Shown: piece after piece, positions 1-8,465 of the stretch | Layout of the letters: each line of letters begins with the position of its first letter | How positions within the stretch are numbered: the stretch's first letter is position 1 | Made by a program: the position numbers and the translations under genes | The notes under the pieces: generated by a model | Seen by the model: the letters and a program-made list of their open reading frames with translations, nothing else | Told to the model about the DNA's origin: nothing | Database searches by the model: none | DNA from: Chryseobacterium sp. | GTDB taxonomy: Bacteria; Bacteroidota; Bacteroidia; Flavobacteriales; Weeksellaceae | DNA: 64,000 nt | Direction: 5' to 3' | NCBI RefSeq assembly: GCF_008831505.1 | Contig: NZ_CP044507.1 | Span: forward strand, 1,054,001-1,118,000

Positions 1-633
1 CATCAAAACGGTAAACAGATCGTACTGACTTCTGACCGCGCACCTGTGGATATTATGGATATCCAGGAACGTATTGTTTCCCGTTTTAAATGGGGTCTTA
101 CCGCCGAGATTAAAGCGCCGGATTTTGACACGCGCAGAAAGATCATCATCGACAAACTGAGCCGCGACGGTATTGAACTGTCTGATGATATGCTGGATTT
201 CCTGGCCAATGAAGTGAAGAGCAGCGTGCGGGACCTGATTGGTGTGATAAACTCTGTAATCGCTTACTCCACCATTTATAAATCGGATCTCACCCTGGAA
301 CTGCTGAAGGAAACCATCAGCAAGATTTCATCCACCAAGAAGAAAGTCATCAATATTCCTTATATTCAGGAGGTGGTTTGCGAATATTTCGGCATAGAGC
401 GCGATCAGCTTCTCTCCAAAACAAGAAAGCGTGAGATTGCCTTACCCAGACAGCTTGCCATGTATTTTGCCAAGGAATATACCAATGCCACATTCACCAA
501 AATTGGTGAGGAAATGGGTGGTAAAGACCATTCCACAGTAATGTATGCCTGCGATACGATTAAGGATGTATCGAAGATTGACAAAGAAATTAAGAAATAT
601 GTAAAGGAGCTTACGGAAAAATTAAAGCATTAA
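1..633 (+). CDS. dnaA: Chromosomal replication initiator DnaA (C-terminal part, 5' truncated by window edge)
   Basis: The reading frame is open from base 1 and begins in the AAA+ domain (the stretch LTSDRAP is the sensor/arginine-finger region). It continues through the lid domain to domain IV. The DnaA-box-recognition signature GGKDHSTVMYA is visible near the end, so the DNA-binding domain is intact. DnaA binds oriC and opens the origin. The N-terminal two thirds lie upstream of this window. A strong hairpin terminator follows the stop. The order dnaA / LMW phosphatase / RsmI-like methylase is, as far as I recall, common in Chryseobacterium-type genomes. No cluster of DnaA boxes is seen nearby, so this need not be next to oriC. 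Confidence 0.97.
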   Translation, partial: HQNGKQIVLTSDRAPVDIMDIQERIVSRFKWGLTAEIKAPDFDTRRKIIIDKLSRDGIELSDDMLDFLANEVKSSVRDLIGVINSVIAYSTIYKSDLTLELLKETISKISSTKKKVINIPYIQEVVCEYFGIERDQLLSKTRKREIALPRQLAMYFAKEYTNATFTKIGEEMGGKDHSTVMYACDTIKDVSKIDKEIKKYVKELTEKLKH

Positions 634-660
634 GATTTTTGCCGTACTCATAGAATAATA

Positions 661-698
661 ACCCTTTCAACTTTTAATCCAGCTGAAAGGGTTTTTTT
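661..698 (+). terminator. Intrinsic terminator of dnaA
   Basis: A 9-bp perfect stem (ACCCTTTCA / TGAAAGGGT) is followed by a run of T. Confidence 0.85.
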
Positions 699-719
699 TA
701 AATTTAAAACATAAAATTC

Positions 720-1181
720 ATGAAAATTCTAGTCGTATGTTTGGGAAACATCTGCCGCAGTCCTTTGGCTGAGGGAATCCTGGCGTCTAAACTGCCGGAA
801 CATTTTGTGGTCGATTCAGCTGGAACAATTTCGCTGCATGAAGGTGAACAGCCGGACAAGCGTGCGGTCGCTGTCGCTCATAAATATGGAATTGATATCT
901 CCGCACAAAAGTCAAGACCCATTACGCCGCACGATTTTCAGATCTATGATTACATTTTCTGCATGGACAGGACCGTACTTCACGACGTAATTGAACTCAC
1001 AGACAGTGAGGAAGAGAGAAACAAAGTATCACTTTTTCTTGAAGCTGCCGGTATGGATGTAAATAATTGTGAAGTTAAGGATCCTTACTGGAGTGATGCT
1101 GAGGGCTTCCGCGAAACTTTTGAACTCTTGAACCAGGCTTCCGAAGCGATCTGTAATAAACTTACCTCTAAAGCAAAGTAA
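720..1181 (+). CDS. Low-molecular-weight protein-tyrosine phosphatase
   Basis: This is a 153-aa cytoplasmic phosphatase. The P-loop C-x5-R-S signature CLGNICRSP is at residues 7-15, with the nucleophilic cysteine first and the arginine that binds phosphate. The general-acid loop DPYWSD lies near residue 120, so both halves of the active site are present. The family dephosphorylates phosphotyrosine (or phosphoarginine) on proteins. Its targets in Bacteroidota are mostly unknown. It is followed after 2 bp by a methylase gene, so the two are probably cotranscribed. Confidence 0.92.
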   Translation: MKILVVCLGNICRSPLAEGILASKLPEHFVVDSAGTISLHEGEQPDKRAVAVAHKYGIDISAQKSRPITPHDFQIYDYIFCMDRTVLHDVIELTDSEEERNKVSLFLEAAGMDVNNCEVKDPYWSDAEGFRETFELLNQASEAICNKLTSKAK

Positions 1182-1183
1182 TT

Positions 1184-1882
1184 ATGCTCTTTCTAATACC
1201 TGCGTACCTTTCCGAGAATTCGCCTTCATCCTATTTTGCGCCTGCAGTTGAGGAGTACATCATGAAAACGGACTTCTTTTTTGTTGAAAATGAAAAGACC
1301 GCGCGTAAAGTCATCAAATTTTTTGCACCTGGGAAAAAGCAGGCTGACCTGAAACTATATCTTCTGGATAAATATTCTGAAAGTTCCGACCTGAAGGAGG
1401 CACAGGACCTTATACGGAAAGGTCAGGACTTTGGTTTACTGTCCGAAGCCGGACTTCCCTGTATTGCGGATCCCGGAAACCTTATGGTGAAATGGTGCCA
1501 TGAAAACAAAATTCAGGTCATCCCTGTAAACGGACCTTCTTCAATTATTCTCGCGCTTATAACCAGTGGCTTCAACGGTCAGGAATTCACCTTCCATGGT
1601 TACCTTCCCATAGACCGGTCTGAAAAGAAGAGTAAAATACTCTGGCTGGAATCTCAGGTGCAGAAAACCGGTTACTCACAAATCTTCATGGAAACTCCCT
1701 ACCGGAATAATGCACTCTTTGAGGATCTCTGTAAATTCCTGGCTCCAAACACTAAACTTTGTGTCGCAGCAAACATCAATGATCCTGAGAACGAGTTCAT
1801 CAGGACGCTCAGCATTAAGGAGTGGCAAAAAAACAAGCCGGAACTTCATAAGCTTCCGGCCGTGTTTGTTCTTGGCAAGTAG
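1184..1882 (+). CDS. SAM-dependent methyltransferase of the tetrapyrrole methylase (RsmI-like) superfamily
   Basis: This 232-aa protein has the RsmI/TP-methylase core: a SEAGLPCIADPG motif near residue 88, NGPSSIILALITSGF near residue 115 and FHGYLP near residue 135. RsmI 2'-O-methylates C1402 of 16S rRNA. This protein is the shorter Bacteroidota paralogue, often annotated only as a SAM-dependent methyltransferase, so the exact substrate is uncertain. It starts 2 bp after the phosphatase gene. It converges with the lipoprotein gene on the other strand, with only 3 bp between the two stops. Confidence 0.85.
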   Translation: MLFLIPAYLSENSPSSYFAPAVEEYIMKTDFFFVENEKTARKVIKFFAPGKKQADLKLYLLDKYSESSDLKEAQDLIRKGQDFGLLSEAGLPCIADPGNLMVKWCHENKIQVIPVNGPSSIILALITSGFNGQEFTFHGYLPIDRSEKKSKILWLESQVQKTGYSQIFMETPYRNNALFEDLCKFLAPNTKLCVAANINDPENEFIRTLSIKEWQKNKPELHKLPAVFVLGK

Positions 1883-1885
1883 GGT

Positions 1886-2296
1886 TTACTTTTTATAATG
1901 GTAAGTGAGACCATTCACCGAATCGTCACCCAGGGAGAGGTCGGTCGCATTTACGCTGTTCACCATTTTATCCGGATCATTGGAAAAGTCGATATACATT
2001 TTCTCCACATGGTCTGTAGAGGTTACACCTTTGTAAAGCGAATAATTTCCCTGACTTTGAACGATATCATTTTCTTTTATCGTGTAGGTTCCTTCGGGCG
2101 TCAGAATTAACTGCGCGGTCTTGCCGGTATTTGTGGGATTTTCATTTACATTCACACCTGTTGTAGCCACCCAGTCCCAGGCTCCTACATACTGTTCATT
2201 TGAAAACTCGTCGTCGCGGCTGTCGCAGGAAACAATCGCAGTAAAGAAAAGGGCGGGCAGAAACAGTCTTGTAAACAATGTTTTTACAGTAATCAT
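1886..2296 (-). CDS. Lipocalin-like small lipoprotein, function unknown
   Basis: A basic, hydrophobic signal sequence ends in the lipobox-like AIVSC, so the protein is predicted to be a lipoprotein. The mature part (about 115 aa) contains a VGAWDWV start and an LTPEGTYT strand, like the first strands of lipocalin-like or DUF-type beta-barrels of Bacteroidota. The ATG at 2296 is preferred because the only longer option starts with TTG. A minus-strand TAAATTTG -7 box lies about 20 bp upstream. Ligand and role are not known. Confidence 0.7.
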   Translation of the reverse strand: MITVKTLFTRLFLPALFFTAIVSCDSRDDEFSNEQYVGAWDWVATTGVNVNENPTNTGKTAQLILTPEGTYTIKENDIVQSQGNYSLYKGVTSTDHVEKMYIDFSNDPDKMVNSVNATDLSLGDDSVNGLTYHYKK

Positions 2297-2314
2297 CTTA
2301 AGTAATTTTATACC

Positions 2315-2322
2315 CAAATTTA
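2315..2322 (-). promoter_or_regulatory. Flavobacterial -7 box (TAAATTTG) for the lipoprotein gene
   Basis: The minus-strand sequence matches TAnnTTTG and sits 19 bp before the ATG. No good TTG -33 box is seen. Confidence 0.5.
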
Positions 2323-2518
2323 GTCAAATTATCCTGCAATATATTTTGTTTGGCTGGTGAATTACAGAATGCTGACAGTAATCATATTTTTGAAGGATAT
2401 ATAGCCGGGTCATAGAGGTTTCTGTGGTATTAGGGTTTATACCATACCTGTATTTGCTAAACTTTTTGCCTTCAGAAAAAACAGAAAGTTGTATTATTAC
2501 GCTCTTAATTATTGATAT

Positions 2519-3967
2519 ATGAGTGAAACACTGTCTGTGGCTGAATTTTTTGAAAAAGTTATTCTAACAGCTAATGACCTTATATGGTCCAATGCCTTAA
2601 TTATCCTGTGCATTGGTACAGGCATCTACTTCAGCATCCGAACCAAATTTGTACAGGTCAGGTTTATGAAGGACATGATTTCACAGTTGTTTACCGAAGG
2701 TTCAAGTGATAAAGGTGTTTCGCCGTTTCAGGCGTTTTCCATTGCCATTGCCGGCAGGGTTGGTACAGGGAATATAGCCGGCGTAGCTACAGCCATTGCA
2801 ATGGGTGGGCCGGGTGCGGTTTTCTGGATGTGGGCCATTGCTTTCCTTGGAAGTTCCACAGCCTTTATAGAGGCAACCCTGGGGCAGATTTATAAAGTTG
2901 AAAAAAACGGGAATTACCGGGGTGGCCCGGCGTATTATATTGAGAGGGGTATGGGTAAAAAGTGGTACGCCGCACTCTTTGCAGTCTGCACAATTGTGGC
3001 CTGCGCGCTGTTCCTGCCGGGTGTGCAGTCCAACAGCATTGCGCAGAGTATGAACAGCGCATTTGACTTTGACCCGCTTTGGGTGGGGCTTGGTGTTGTA
3101 CTTTTCCTTGTACTCATTATTATAGGAGATGTAAAACGCATAGGCAAATTTTCAGAATTAGCAGTTCCTTTCATGGCTGGAGCCTATATTCTTATGGCTT
3201 TGGTGATCATCGGGCTTAATATTGAACAGTTACCTGCCATGATTAAACTGATCCTTTCATCAGCTTTTGGTGCCGAAGCAACTTTCGGCGGAATCCTGGG
3301 CTCGGCAATCGCCTGGGGCGTAAAAAGGGGGATTTACTCTAATGAAGCCGGCCAGGGGACCGCTCCCCATGCCGCCGCTGCCGCCGCAACAACCCACCCG
3401 GCAAAACAGGGAATACTGCAGGCTTTCTCGGTGTATATTGATACATTGTTTGTGTGCACAGCTACAGCCCTAATGATTCTTTTCACCGGAATGTATAATG
3501 TAAGTGACGGCAACGGTGGGTTCCTTCAACATAACCTGCCGGGAGTGGAAGAGGGAGCACTTTTTACACAGGCGGCCATCTCGGCTCATTTTCCGGCCTT
3601 AGGCCATGGATTTGTAGCCTTAGCGCTTCTATTTTTCGCTTTCACCACCATTCTTGCCTATTATTTTATTGCTGAATCCAATCTCTATTATCTGAGAGAG
3701 AAAAAAATGCATCCTGCGGTTCTTTGGACACTGCGAATCCTGTTCCTTACCAGTGTGGTTTTCGGTTCTGTTACTACCGGTGGCAATGCATGGGCACTGG
3801 GAGACATTGGCGTTGGTTTGATGGCCTGGCTTAACCTGATCGCAGTACTTATACTTCAGAAAAAAGCACTGATTACACTCAAAGATTACGAACAGCAGAA
3901 GAAGGAGGGCCGGGACCCTGTCTTTGAACCCGAAAAGCTGGGAATTAAAAATACTTCCGAGTGGTAA
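2519..3967 (+). CDS. Alanine/glycine:cation symporter family (AGCS) protein
   Basis: This 482-aa polytopic inner-membrane protein carries the AGCS hallmark AIAGRVGTGNIAGVATAI near residue 80, and GVKRGIYSNEAGQGTAPHAAA near residue 270. About ten to eleven hydrophobic segments can be counted. AGCS carriers import alanine or glycine with Na+ or H+. Length and motifs are complete. It stands alone, convergent with metG across a shared terminator. Substrate is inferred from the family only. Confidence 0.92.
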   Translation: MSETLSVAEFFEKVILTANDLIWSNALIILCIGTGIYFSIRTKFVQVRFMKDMISQLFTEGSSDKGVSPFQAFSIAIAGRVGTGNIAGVATAIAMGGPGAVFWMWAIAFLGSSTAFIEATLGQIYKVEKNGNYRGGPAYYIERGMGKKWYAALFAVCTIVACALFLPGVQSNSIAQSMNSAFDFDPLWVGLGVVLFLVLIIIGDVKRIGKFSELAVPFMAGAYILMALVIIGLNIEQLPAMIKLILSSAFGAEATFGGILGSAIAWGVKRGIYSNEAGQGTAPHAAAAAATTHPAKQGILQAFSVYIDTLFVCTATALMILFTGMYNVSDGNGGFLQHNLPGVEEGALFTQAAISAHFPALGHGFVALALLFFAFTTILAYYFIAESNLYYLREKKMHPAVLWTLRILFLTSVVFGSVTTGGNAWALGDIGVGLMAWLNLIAVLILQKKALITLKDYEQQKKEGRDPVFEPEKLGIKNTSEW

Positions 3968-3993
3968 GGCATCCCGCCGGGTTGTATAAAGAA

Positions 3994-4020
3994 AAAGGCA
4001 GGTCACCGCGACCTGCCTTT
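3994..4020. terminator. Bidirectional terminator between the AGCS gene and metG
   Basis: An 11-bp perfect stem (AAAGGCAGGTC / GACCTGCCTTT) with a 5-nt loop has A-rich and T-rich flanks. It serves both convergent genes. Confidence 0.85.
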
Positions 4021-4040
4021 ACTGTTTTTATGATATTGTC

Positions 4041-6074
4041 TTAGGAAACCTCTACGCCATTTTCAACCTGGTTTTCCGGAGTCACGAAGGTCAGTTTACC
4101 ATCCGGTTTGGTGGCCAGCAGCAGCATACCCTGTGATTCGATACCACGGATTTTTCTTGGCGCCAAATTCAGTAATATCATTACCTGCTTTCCTACACAT
4201 TCCTCAGGTGTGAAACTTTCAGCAACACCTGATACAACCGTGCGCACATCAACACCTGTATCTACGGTAAATTTGAGAAGTTTGTCCGCTTTTTCCACTT
4301 TCTCGGCAGTAAGGATGGTTGCAGTTCTTAAATCGATTTTCGTAAAATCTTCAAACTGTATTTCTTCTTTCATGGGATTGGCTTTAGGATTTGTTTTTTT
4401 ATTTGACGCTTTGGTCTGTTCCAGTTTGTGGATTTGGAAGTCCACCGTCTCATCTTCTATTTTTGAAAATAAAAGTGCGGCCTCATTAATCTCGTGACCG
4501 GTTTCTATCATCAGCTCACGGTCTTTAAGGTCTTGCCAGTTCAGCTGATTACAATTGAACATTCTCAATAGCTTTTCGGAAGTGAAAGGCATAAACGGTT
4601 CAGAAAACTGAGCCAAGGCAACTGCGATTTGTGCTGCATTAAAGAGTGAATTGGCAGCCTTTTGCGGGTTTTCTTTTATTGTTTTCCAGGGTTCCTCTAT
4701 CTGCAGGAACTGGTTGCCGTAGCGCGCCAGATTCATAAGTGCCGAAAGTGAATTGCGGAACTCAAATTTTTCCAGATACATCTCAATCTCACTACCCGCT
4801 TTTTTTATTTCTGCCTGCTCCGTTTCGCCTAAAGTACCTTCAGGAATAAAGCCGTTATAGTATTTGTGGATCAGGACCGCGACTCTGTTAATGAAATTTC
4901 CAAAAATCCCTACCAGTTCAGAATTGTTCTTGGTCTGGAAGTCTTTCCATGTAAAATTATTGTCTTTGGTTTCGGGTGCTGAAGACAATAAAGCGTATCT
5001 CAGTACATCCTGCTGGCCAGGGAATTCCTGCACATATTCGTGTGCCCAGACTGCCCAGTTGCGCGAGGTTGATATTTTTTCGTTTTCCAGGTTCAGAAAT
5101 TCAAAAGCGGGAACATTGGCAGGCATAATGTAATTGCCGTGCGCCTTCATCATTGCCGGGAAAATAATACAGTGAAATACAATATTGTCCTTGCCGATAA
5201 AATGAATCAGATCGGAATTTTCATTTTGCCAGAACTCTTTCCAGTCCCTGCCGTTTTTCTCAGCCCATTCCTGGGTAAATGTTATATAGCCAATTGGAGC
5301 ATCGAACCAAACATAAAGGACTTTCCCGTCGGCATCTGGCAGCGGCACAGGCACTCCCCAGTTCAGATCGCGCGTCATGGCGCGTGGCTTCAGACCGTCT
5401 GTAAGCCACGATTTCACCTGTCCGTATACATTTGGTTTCCAGTCATCTTTATGACCTTCAATAATCCATTCATTCAGGAAATCTTCATATTCATTAAGTG
5501 GCAGATACCAGTTTTTTGTCTCTTTCAGCACGGGCACATTACCGCTAAGCATCGATTTCGGATTCAGGAGTTCTGAGGGTGAAAGCGTGGCGCCGCATTT
5601 TTCGCACTGGTCACCATAGGCACCATCGTTAGAACATTTTGGACAGGTGCCTACAATATACCTGTCAGCCAGAAACTCACCGGCCTGCTCATCATAATAC
5701 TGTTCGGATACCTCTTCCGTAAACTTGTTTTTATCATAAAGTGTCTTAAAAAAGTCCTGACTTACCTCACGGTGTCTCCTGGAAGTGGTTCTTGAATATT
5801 CGTTAAAGGAAATTCCCAGGTCAGAAAAGGATTTTTTAATCAACTCATGATATTGGTTCACGATATCCTGAGGAGTTACGCCTTCCTTTTTAGCACGTAT
5901 GGTAATAGGAATACCGTGTTCATCGGATCCGCAGATAAATGCGACGTCTTTTCCCAACCTTCGCTGGAATCTCGCGTATACATCTGCAGGAATATAAACA
6001 CCAGCCAGGTGGCCAATATGTACGGGGCCGTTAGCGTATGGCAGTGCGGCCGTGATTAACTTTTTATCTGACAT
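4041..6074 (-). CDS. metG: Methionyl-tRNA synthetase
   Basis: This is a full-length 677-aa class I synthetase charging tRNA-Met. HIGH appears as PVHIGHLAG near residue 17. The zinc knuckle CPKCSNDGAYGDQCEKCG is near residue 144. The second signature is KISTS (in ENEKISTSRNW) rather than KMSKS, which is usual for this phylum. The C-terminal 110 residues form an EMAPII/Trbp111 tRNA-binding domain (FTKIDLRTATI...). A minus-strand -7 box TATCTTTG lies 24 bp before the ATG. Confidence 0.97.
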   Translation of the reverse strand: MSDKKLITAALPYANGPVHIGHLAGVYIPADVYARFQRRLGKDVAFICGSDEHGIPITIRAKKEGVTPQDIVNQYHELIKKSFSDLGISFNEYSRTTSRRHREVSQDFFKTLYDKNKFTEEVSEQYYDEQAGEFLADRYIVGTCPKCSNDGAYGDQCEKCGATLSPSELLNPKSMLSGNVPVLKETKNWYLPLNEYEDFLNEWIIEGHKDDWKPNVYGQVKSWLTDGLKPRAMTRDLNWGVPVPLPDADGKVLYVWFDAPIGYITFTQEWAEKNGRDWKEFWQNENSDLIHFIGKDNIVFHCIIFPAMMKAHGNYIMPANVPAFEFLNLENEKISTSRNWAVWAHEYVQEFPGQQDVLRYALLSSAPETKDNNFTWKDFQTKNNSELVGIFGNFINRVAVLIHKYYNGFIPEGTLGETEQAEIKKAGSEIEMYLEKFEFRNSLSALMNLARYGNQFLQIEEPWKTIKENPQKAANSLFNAAQIAVALAQFSEPFMPFTSEKLLRMFNCNQLNWQDLKDRELMIETGHEINEAALLFSKIEDETVDFQIHKLEQTKASNKKTNPKANPMKEEIQFEDFTKIDLRTATILTAEKVEKADKLLKFTVDTGVDVRTVVSGVAESFTPEECVGKQVMILLNLAPRKIRGIESQGMLLLATKPDGKLTFVTPENQVENGVEVS

Positions 6075-6097
6075 TTCTTTGAAGCTGTTTGAAGTTG

Positions 6098-6105
6098 CAA
6101 AGATA
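6098..6105 (-). promoter_or_regulatory. -7 box (TATCTTTG) of metG
   Basis: Minus-strand match to TAnnTTTG, 23 bp before the metG start codon. Confidence 0.5.
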
Positions 6106-6388
6106 GGCTTCTGATGTGGATTCGTGATTAATTCTCGCGTGAAAAATAGGGCAGGCAGGACAGAAAATGAGATTAGACAGATAATGTTAATTATTTTTTT
6201 GCCGGTTTTGCTGAAATAAAGTTCATAAATGCTGCGGGAACCCCATGCCGGTTATTCAGTCTTCAGCCAAAGTTTTCTCTGAGTATCTTTATTCAAGAAT
6301 TATCTGCCAATTGATATTGAATTACATACTGTATAGAAGAAACTTTCCTACTTTTAAAGTTGAATTAATAACAGTTAAAAATTTGGTC

Positions 6389-6907
6389 ATGAAAAAAATC
6401 AAGCTGATTACGGTACTCTTTGTGATAATTGGACTCTTTACTTCAGTAAACGGCCAGAATAAAGGCTTCTACGAAAATGTCCAGAAAAAAAACGTTAATA
6501 AAGTTCTGGACGACCTTAATGCCTTTGCTGCTCAGGCAGATTTCAAAAGCTATTTTGACCTTTTTGCGGAAGAGTCCACATTTATAGGAACAGATGCTGC
6601 GGAAGTTTGGGATAAGAAGCAGTTTATGGCGTATTCCAAACCTTATTTTGATAAAGGCAAAGCCTGGAATTTCAGGTCAGTGAAAAGAAATATTTATTTC
6701 AGCAAAGACGGCATGCTGGCCTGGTTTGATGAGATTCTGGATACACAGATGAAAATCTGCCGTGGTTCCGGAGTGCTTGAAAGGGTGGGAAACAAATGGA
6801 AAATTAAGCAGTATGTGCTTTCTGTGACGGTGCCCAATGATGTGGTGGACGATGTTGTAAAAATAAAGGCTCCACTGGAGGACAGTTATCTTAATCAACT
6901 TAAATAA
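6389..6907 (+). CDS. Secreted SnoaL/NTF2-like (DUF4440-type) protein
   Basis: The start at 6389 is chosen because it is followed at once by a signal peptide (KKIKLITVLFVIIGLFTSVNG, cleaved before QNKG). The longer frame to 6245 would bury it. The mature 150 aa look like an NTF2-fold domain: SYFDLFAEESTFIGTDAAEVWDK, then a beta-rich half with WKIKQYVLSVTVP. This fold is used by many small enzymes and binding proteins, and no catalytic residues can be assigned. It has no obvious operon partner. Confidence 0.72.
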   Translation: MKKIKLITVLFVIIGLFTSVNGQNKGFYENVQKKNVNKVLDDLNAFAAQADFKSYFDLFAEESTFIGTDAAEVWDKKQFMAYSKPYFDKGKAWNFRSVKRNIYFSKDGMLAWFDEILDTQMKICRGSGVLERVGNKWKIKQYVLSVTVPNDVVDDVVKIKAPLEDSYLNQLK

Positions 6908-7029
6908 CGGATTTGATGAGATCTGGTGCTGACTGCAATTCACAGTTAAGGCATCTCTGTCGCAATACGCGCCGGATCAATGGAAGACGGAACTTAACCT
7001 AAGTCAATGTTCTACTGGATTACGAGCGG

Positions 7030-7037
7030 TAAATTTG
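7030..7037 (+). promoter_or_regulatory. -7 box (TAAATTTG) of the pirin gene
   Basis: TAnnTTTG match 20 bp before the ATG. No clear TTG -33 box. Confidence 0.5.
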
Positions 7038-7056
7038 TGTAATAAATCAATAATAT

Positions 7057-7770
7057 ATGAAAACAGTATATCACAAAGCAAATACAAGAGGTTTTGCAGA
7101 CCATGGTTGGCTAAAATCCTATCACAGTTTCAGCTTTGCCAATTATTACAATCCCGAAAGAATGAACTTTGGCGCGCTGCGCGTTCTCAATGATGATCAG
7201 GTAGCCTCCGGCATGGGTTTCGGCGCGCACCCGCACAGCAATATGGAAATCATTTCCATTCCGCTGGAAGGTGATCTGGAACATAAAGATTCAATGGGAA
7301 CCACGGCCGTTATTCGCAAAGGCGAAATTCAGGTAATGAGTGCCGGAACGGGTGTGCAGCACAGCGAATACAACAGGAGCAGGGATGAACTTGTGAAATT
7401 TCTCCAGATCTGGGTCATTCCAAACAAAATGAATGTACAGCCGCGGTATGACCAGATCAGTATCAGTGAAAATGCGGAAATAAATGCGTTCCAACAGATC
7501 CTTTCGCCTGATCCCGAGGATGATGGGGTCTGGATTCATCAGGATGCCTGGTTTCATCTTGCCAATTTTGAAAAAGGCTGCAGCCGGGAATACCGTCTGA
7601 AAAAAGCAGGTAACGGCGTGTATATCTTTGTTCTGAAAGGTTCCGCAAAGATCGGGGATCAGGTTTTGGAAACCCGGGACGGTTTCGGAATCTGGCAAAC
7701 AGACGCTTTCCAACTGGAAACCCTTGAAGATTCAGAAATTTTACTGATGGAAGTCCCAATGGTTATCTGA
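7057..7770 (+). CDS. Pirin family (YhaK-like) bicupin protein
   Basis: This 237-aa bicupin has the N-terminal metal site intact: HPHSNME near residue 59 and QHSEYN near residue 103 give the three histidines and one glutamate that bind Fe or Zn. The C-terminal cupin is degenerate. Some pirins have quercetinase activity and others act as redox sensors. Which applies here cannot be told. It lies upstream of an FMN reductase gene and is separated from it by a hexanucleotide repeat. Confidence 0.9.
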   Translation: MKTVYHKANTRGFADHGWLKSYHSFSFANYYNPERMNFGALRVLNDDQVASGMGFGAHPHSNMEIISIPLEGDLEHKDSMGTTAVIRKGEIQVMSAGTGVQHSEYNRSRDELVKFLQIWVIPNKMNVQPRYDQISISENAEINAFQQILSPDPEDDGVWIHQDAWFHLANFEKGCSREYRLKKAGNGVYIFVLKGSAKIGDQVLETRDGFGIWQTDAFQLETLEDSEILLMEVPMVI

Positions 7771-7802
7771 TTTCGCTTATATTTAACTGAATTATTCAGC
7801 TC

Positions 7803-7856
7803 AACCTGAACCTCAACCTGAACCTCAACCTCAGCCTTAACCTGAACCTCAACCTC
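7803..7856 (+). repeat. Hexanucleotide tandem repeat, nine units of AACCT[G/C]
   Basis: Nine head-to-tail 6-mers are seen: AACCTG or AACCTC, with one AGCCTT variant. They fill the whole space before the next start codon and end 3 bp before its ATG. The repeat replaces any normal leader or ribosome-binding region. Confidence 0.9.
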
Positions 7857-7859
7857 AAT

Positions 7860-8399
7860 ATGAAAATACTGGCTTTCGCAGGAAGCAATTCCGAAGTATC
7901 TATCAATAAAAAACTGATTTCTTATGTCACTTTATTTTTCAATGAAGATGATGTAGAAATCCTCGACCTTAATGATTTCGAGATGCCCATTTACAAACAT
8001 GACCGGGAACTGCAAAATGGCATTCCTCAGTTAGCAAAAGATTTTGCAGCTAAAATAGACAGCTCCGAGCTTATCATTATGTCGCTTGCTGAACATAATT
8101 CGGCTTATTCAACAGCTTTTAAGAATGTCTTCGACTGGATTTCGCGCATTAAAGACCGTAAGCATTTTGGAGACAAACCAATATTCCTGATGGCAACTGC
8201 GCCCGGAAACGGTGGCGGCAAGAATGTAATTGAAGTATTTTTGAAACGCGCGCCATTCAGCGGTGCCAACGTAATTGAAACCTTCTCTTTACCCAATTTC
8301 AGGGACAGATTCGAAGAAGGACTTGGAATTACTGATGCGGAAAAACTGACTGAACTGAAATCAAAGATTGAGACAGTAAAGCAGTTTTTTACCAATTAA
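7860..8399 (+). CDS. NADPH-dependent FMN reductase family protein
   Basis: This 179-aa flavodoxin-fold reductase has the N-terminal FMN phosphate loop AGSNSEVSINKKL near residue 7. The SLAEHNSAYSTAFKNVFDW motif is near residue 77 and the isoalloxazine-loop region ATAPGNGGGKN near residue 117. The family transfers electrons from NAD(P)H to FMN, quinones or azo compounds. Start ATG 7860 immediately follows the hexamer repeat. A hairpin terminator follows the stop. Confidence 0.88.
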   Translation: MKILAFAGSNSEVSINKKLISYVTLFFNEDDVEILDLNDFEMPIYKHDRELQNGIPQLAKDFAAKIDSSELIIMSLAEHNSAYSTAFKNVFDWISRIKDRKHFGDKPIFLMATAPGNGGGKNVIEVFLKRAPFSGANVIETFSLPNFRDRFEEGLGITDAEKLTELKSKIETVKQFFTN

Positions 8400-8417
8400 A
8401 GTCTGGCCAATTCATAC

Positions 8418-8450
8418 AGAAAGCGGGAATTCACCCGCTTTCTCTGTTTA
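8418..8450. terminator. Terminator shared by the FMN reductase and DUF808 genes
   Basis: 10-bp perfect stem (AGAAAGCGGG / CCCGCTTTCT) between convergent genes. Confidence 0.75.
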
Positions 8451-8465
8451 TATATAGTACTACTA

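Noticed and set aside
1-720. Origin of replication next to dnaA
   Set aside because: No cluster of DnaA boxes or AT-rich unwinding element is seen within the visible part.
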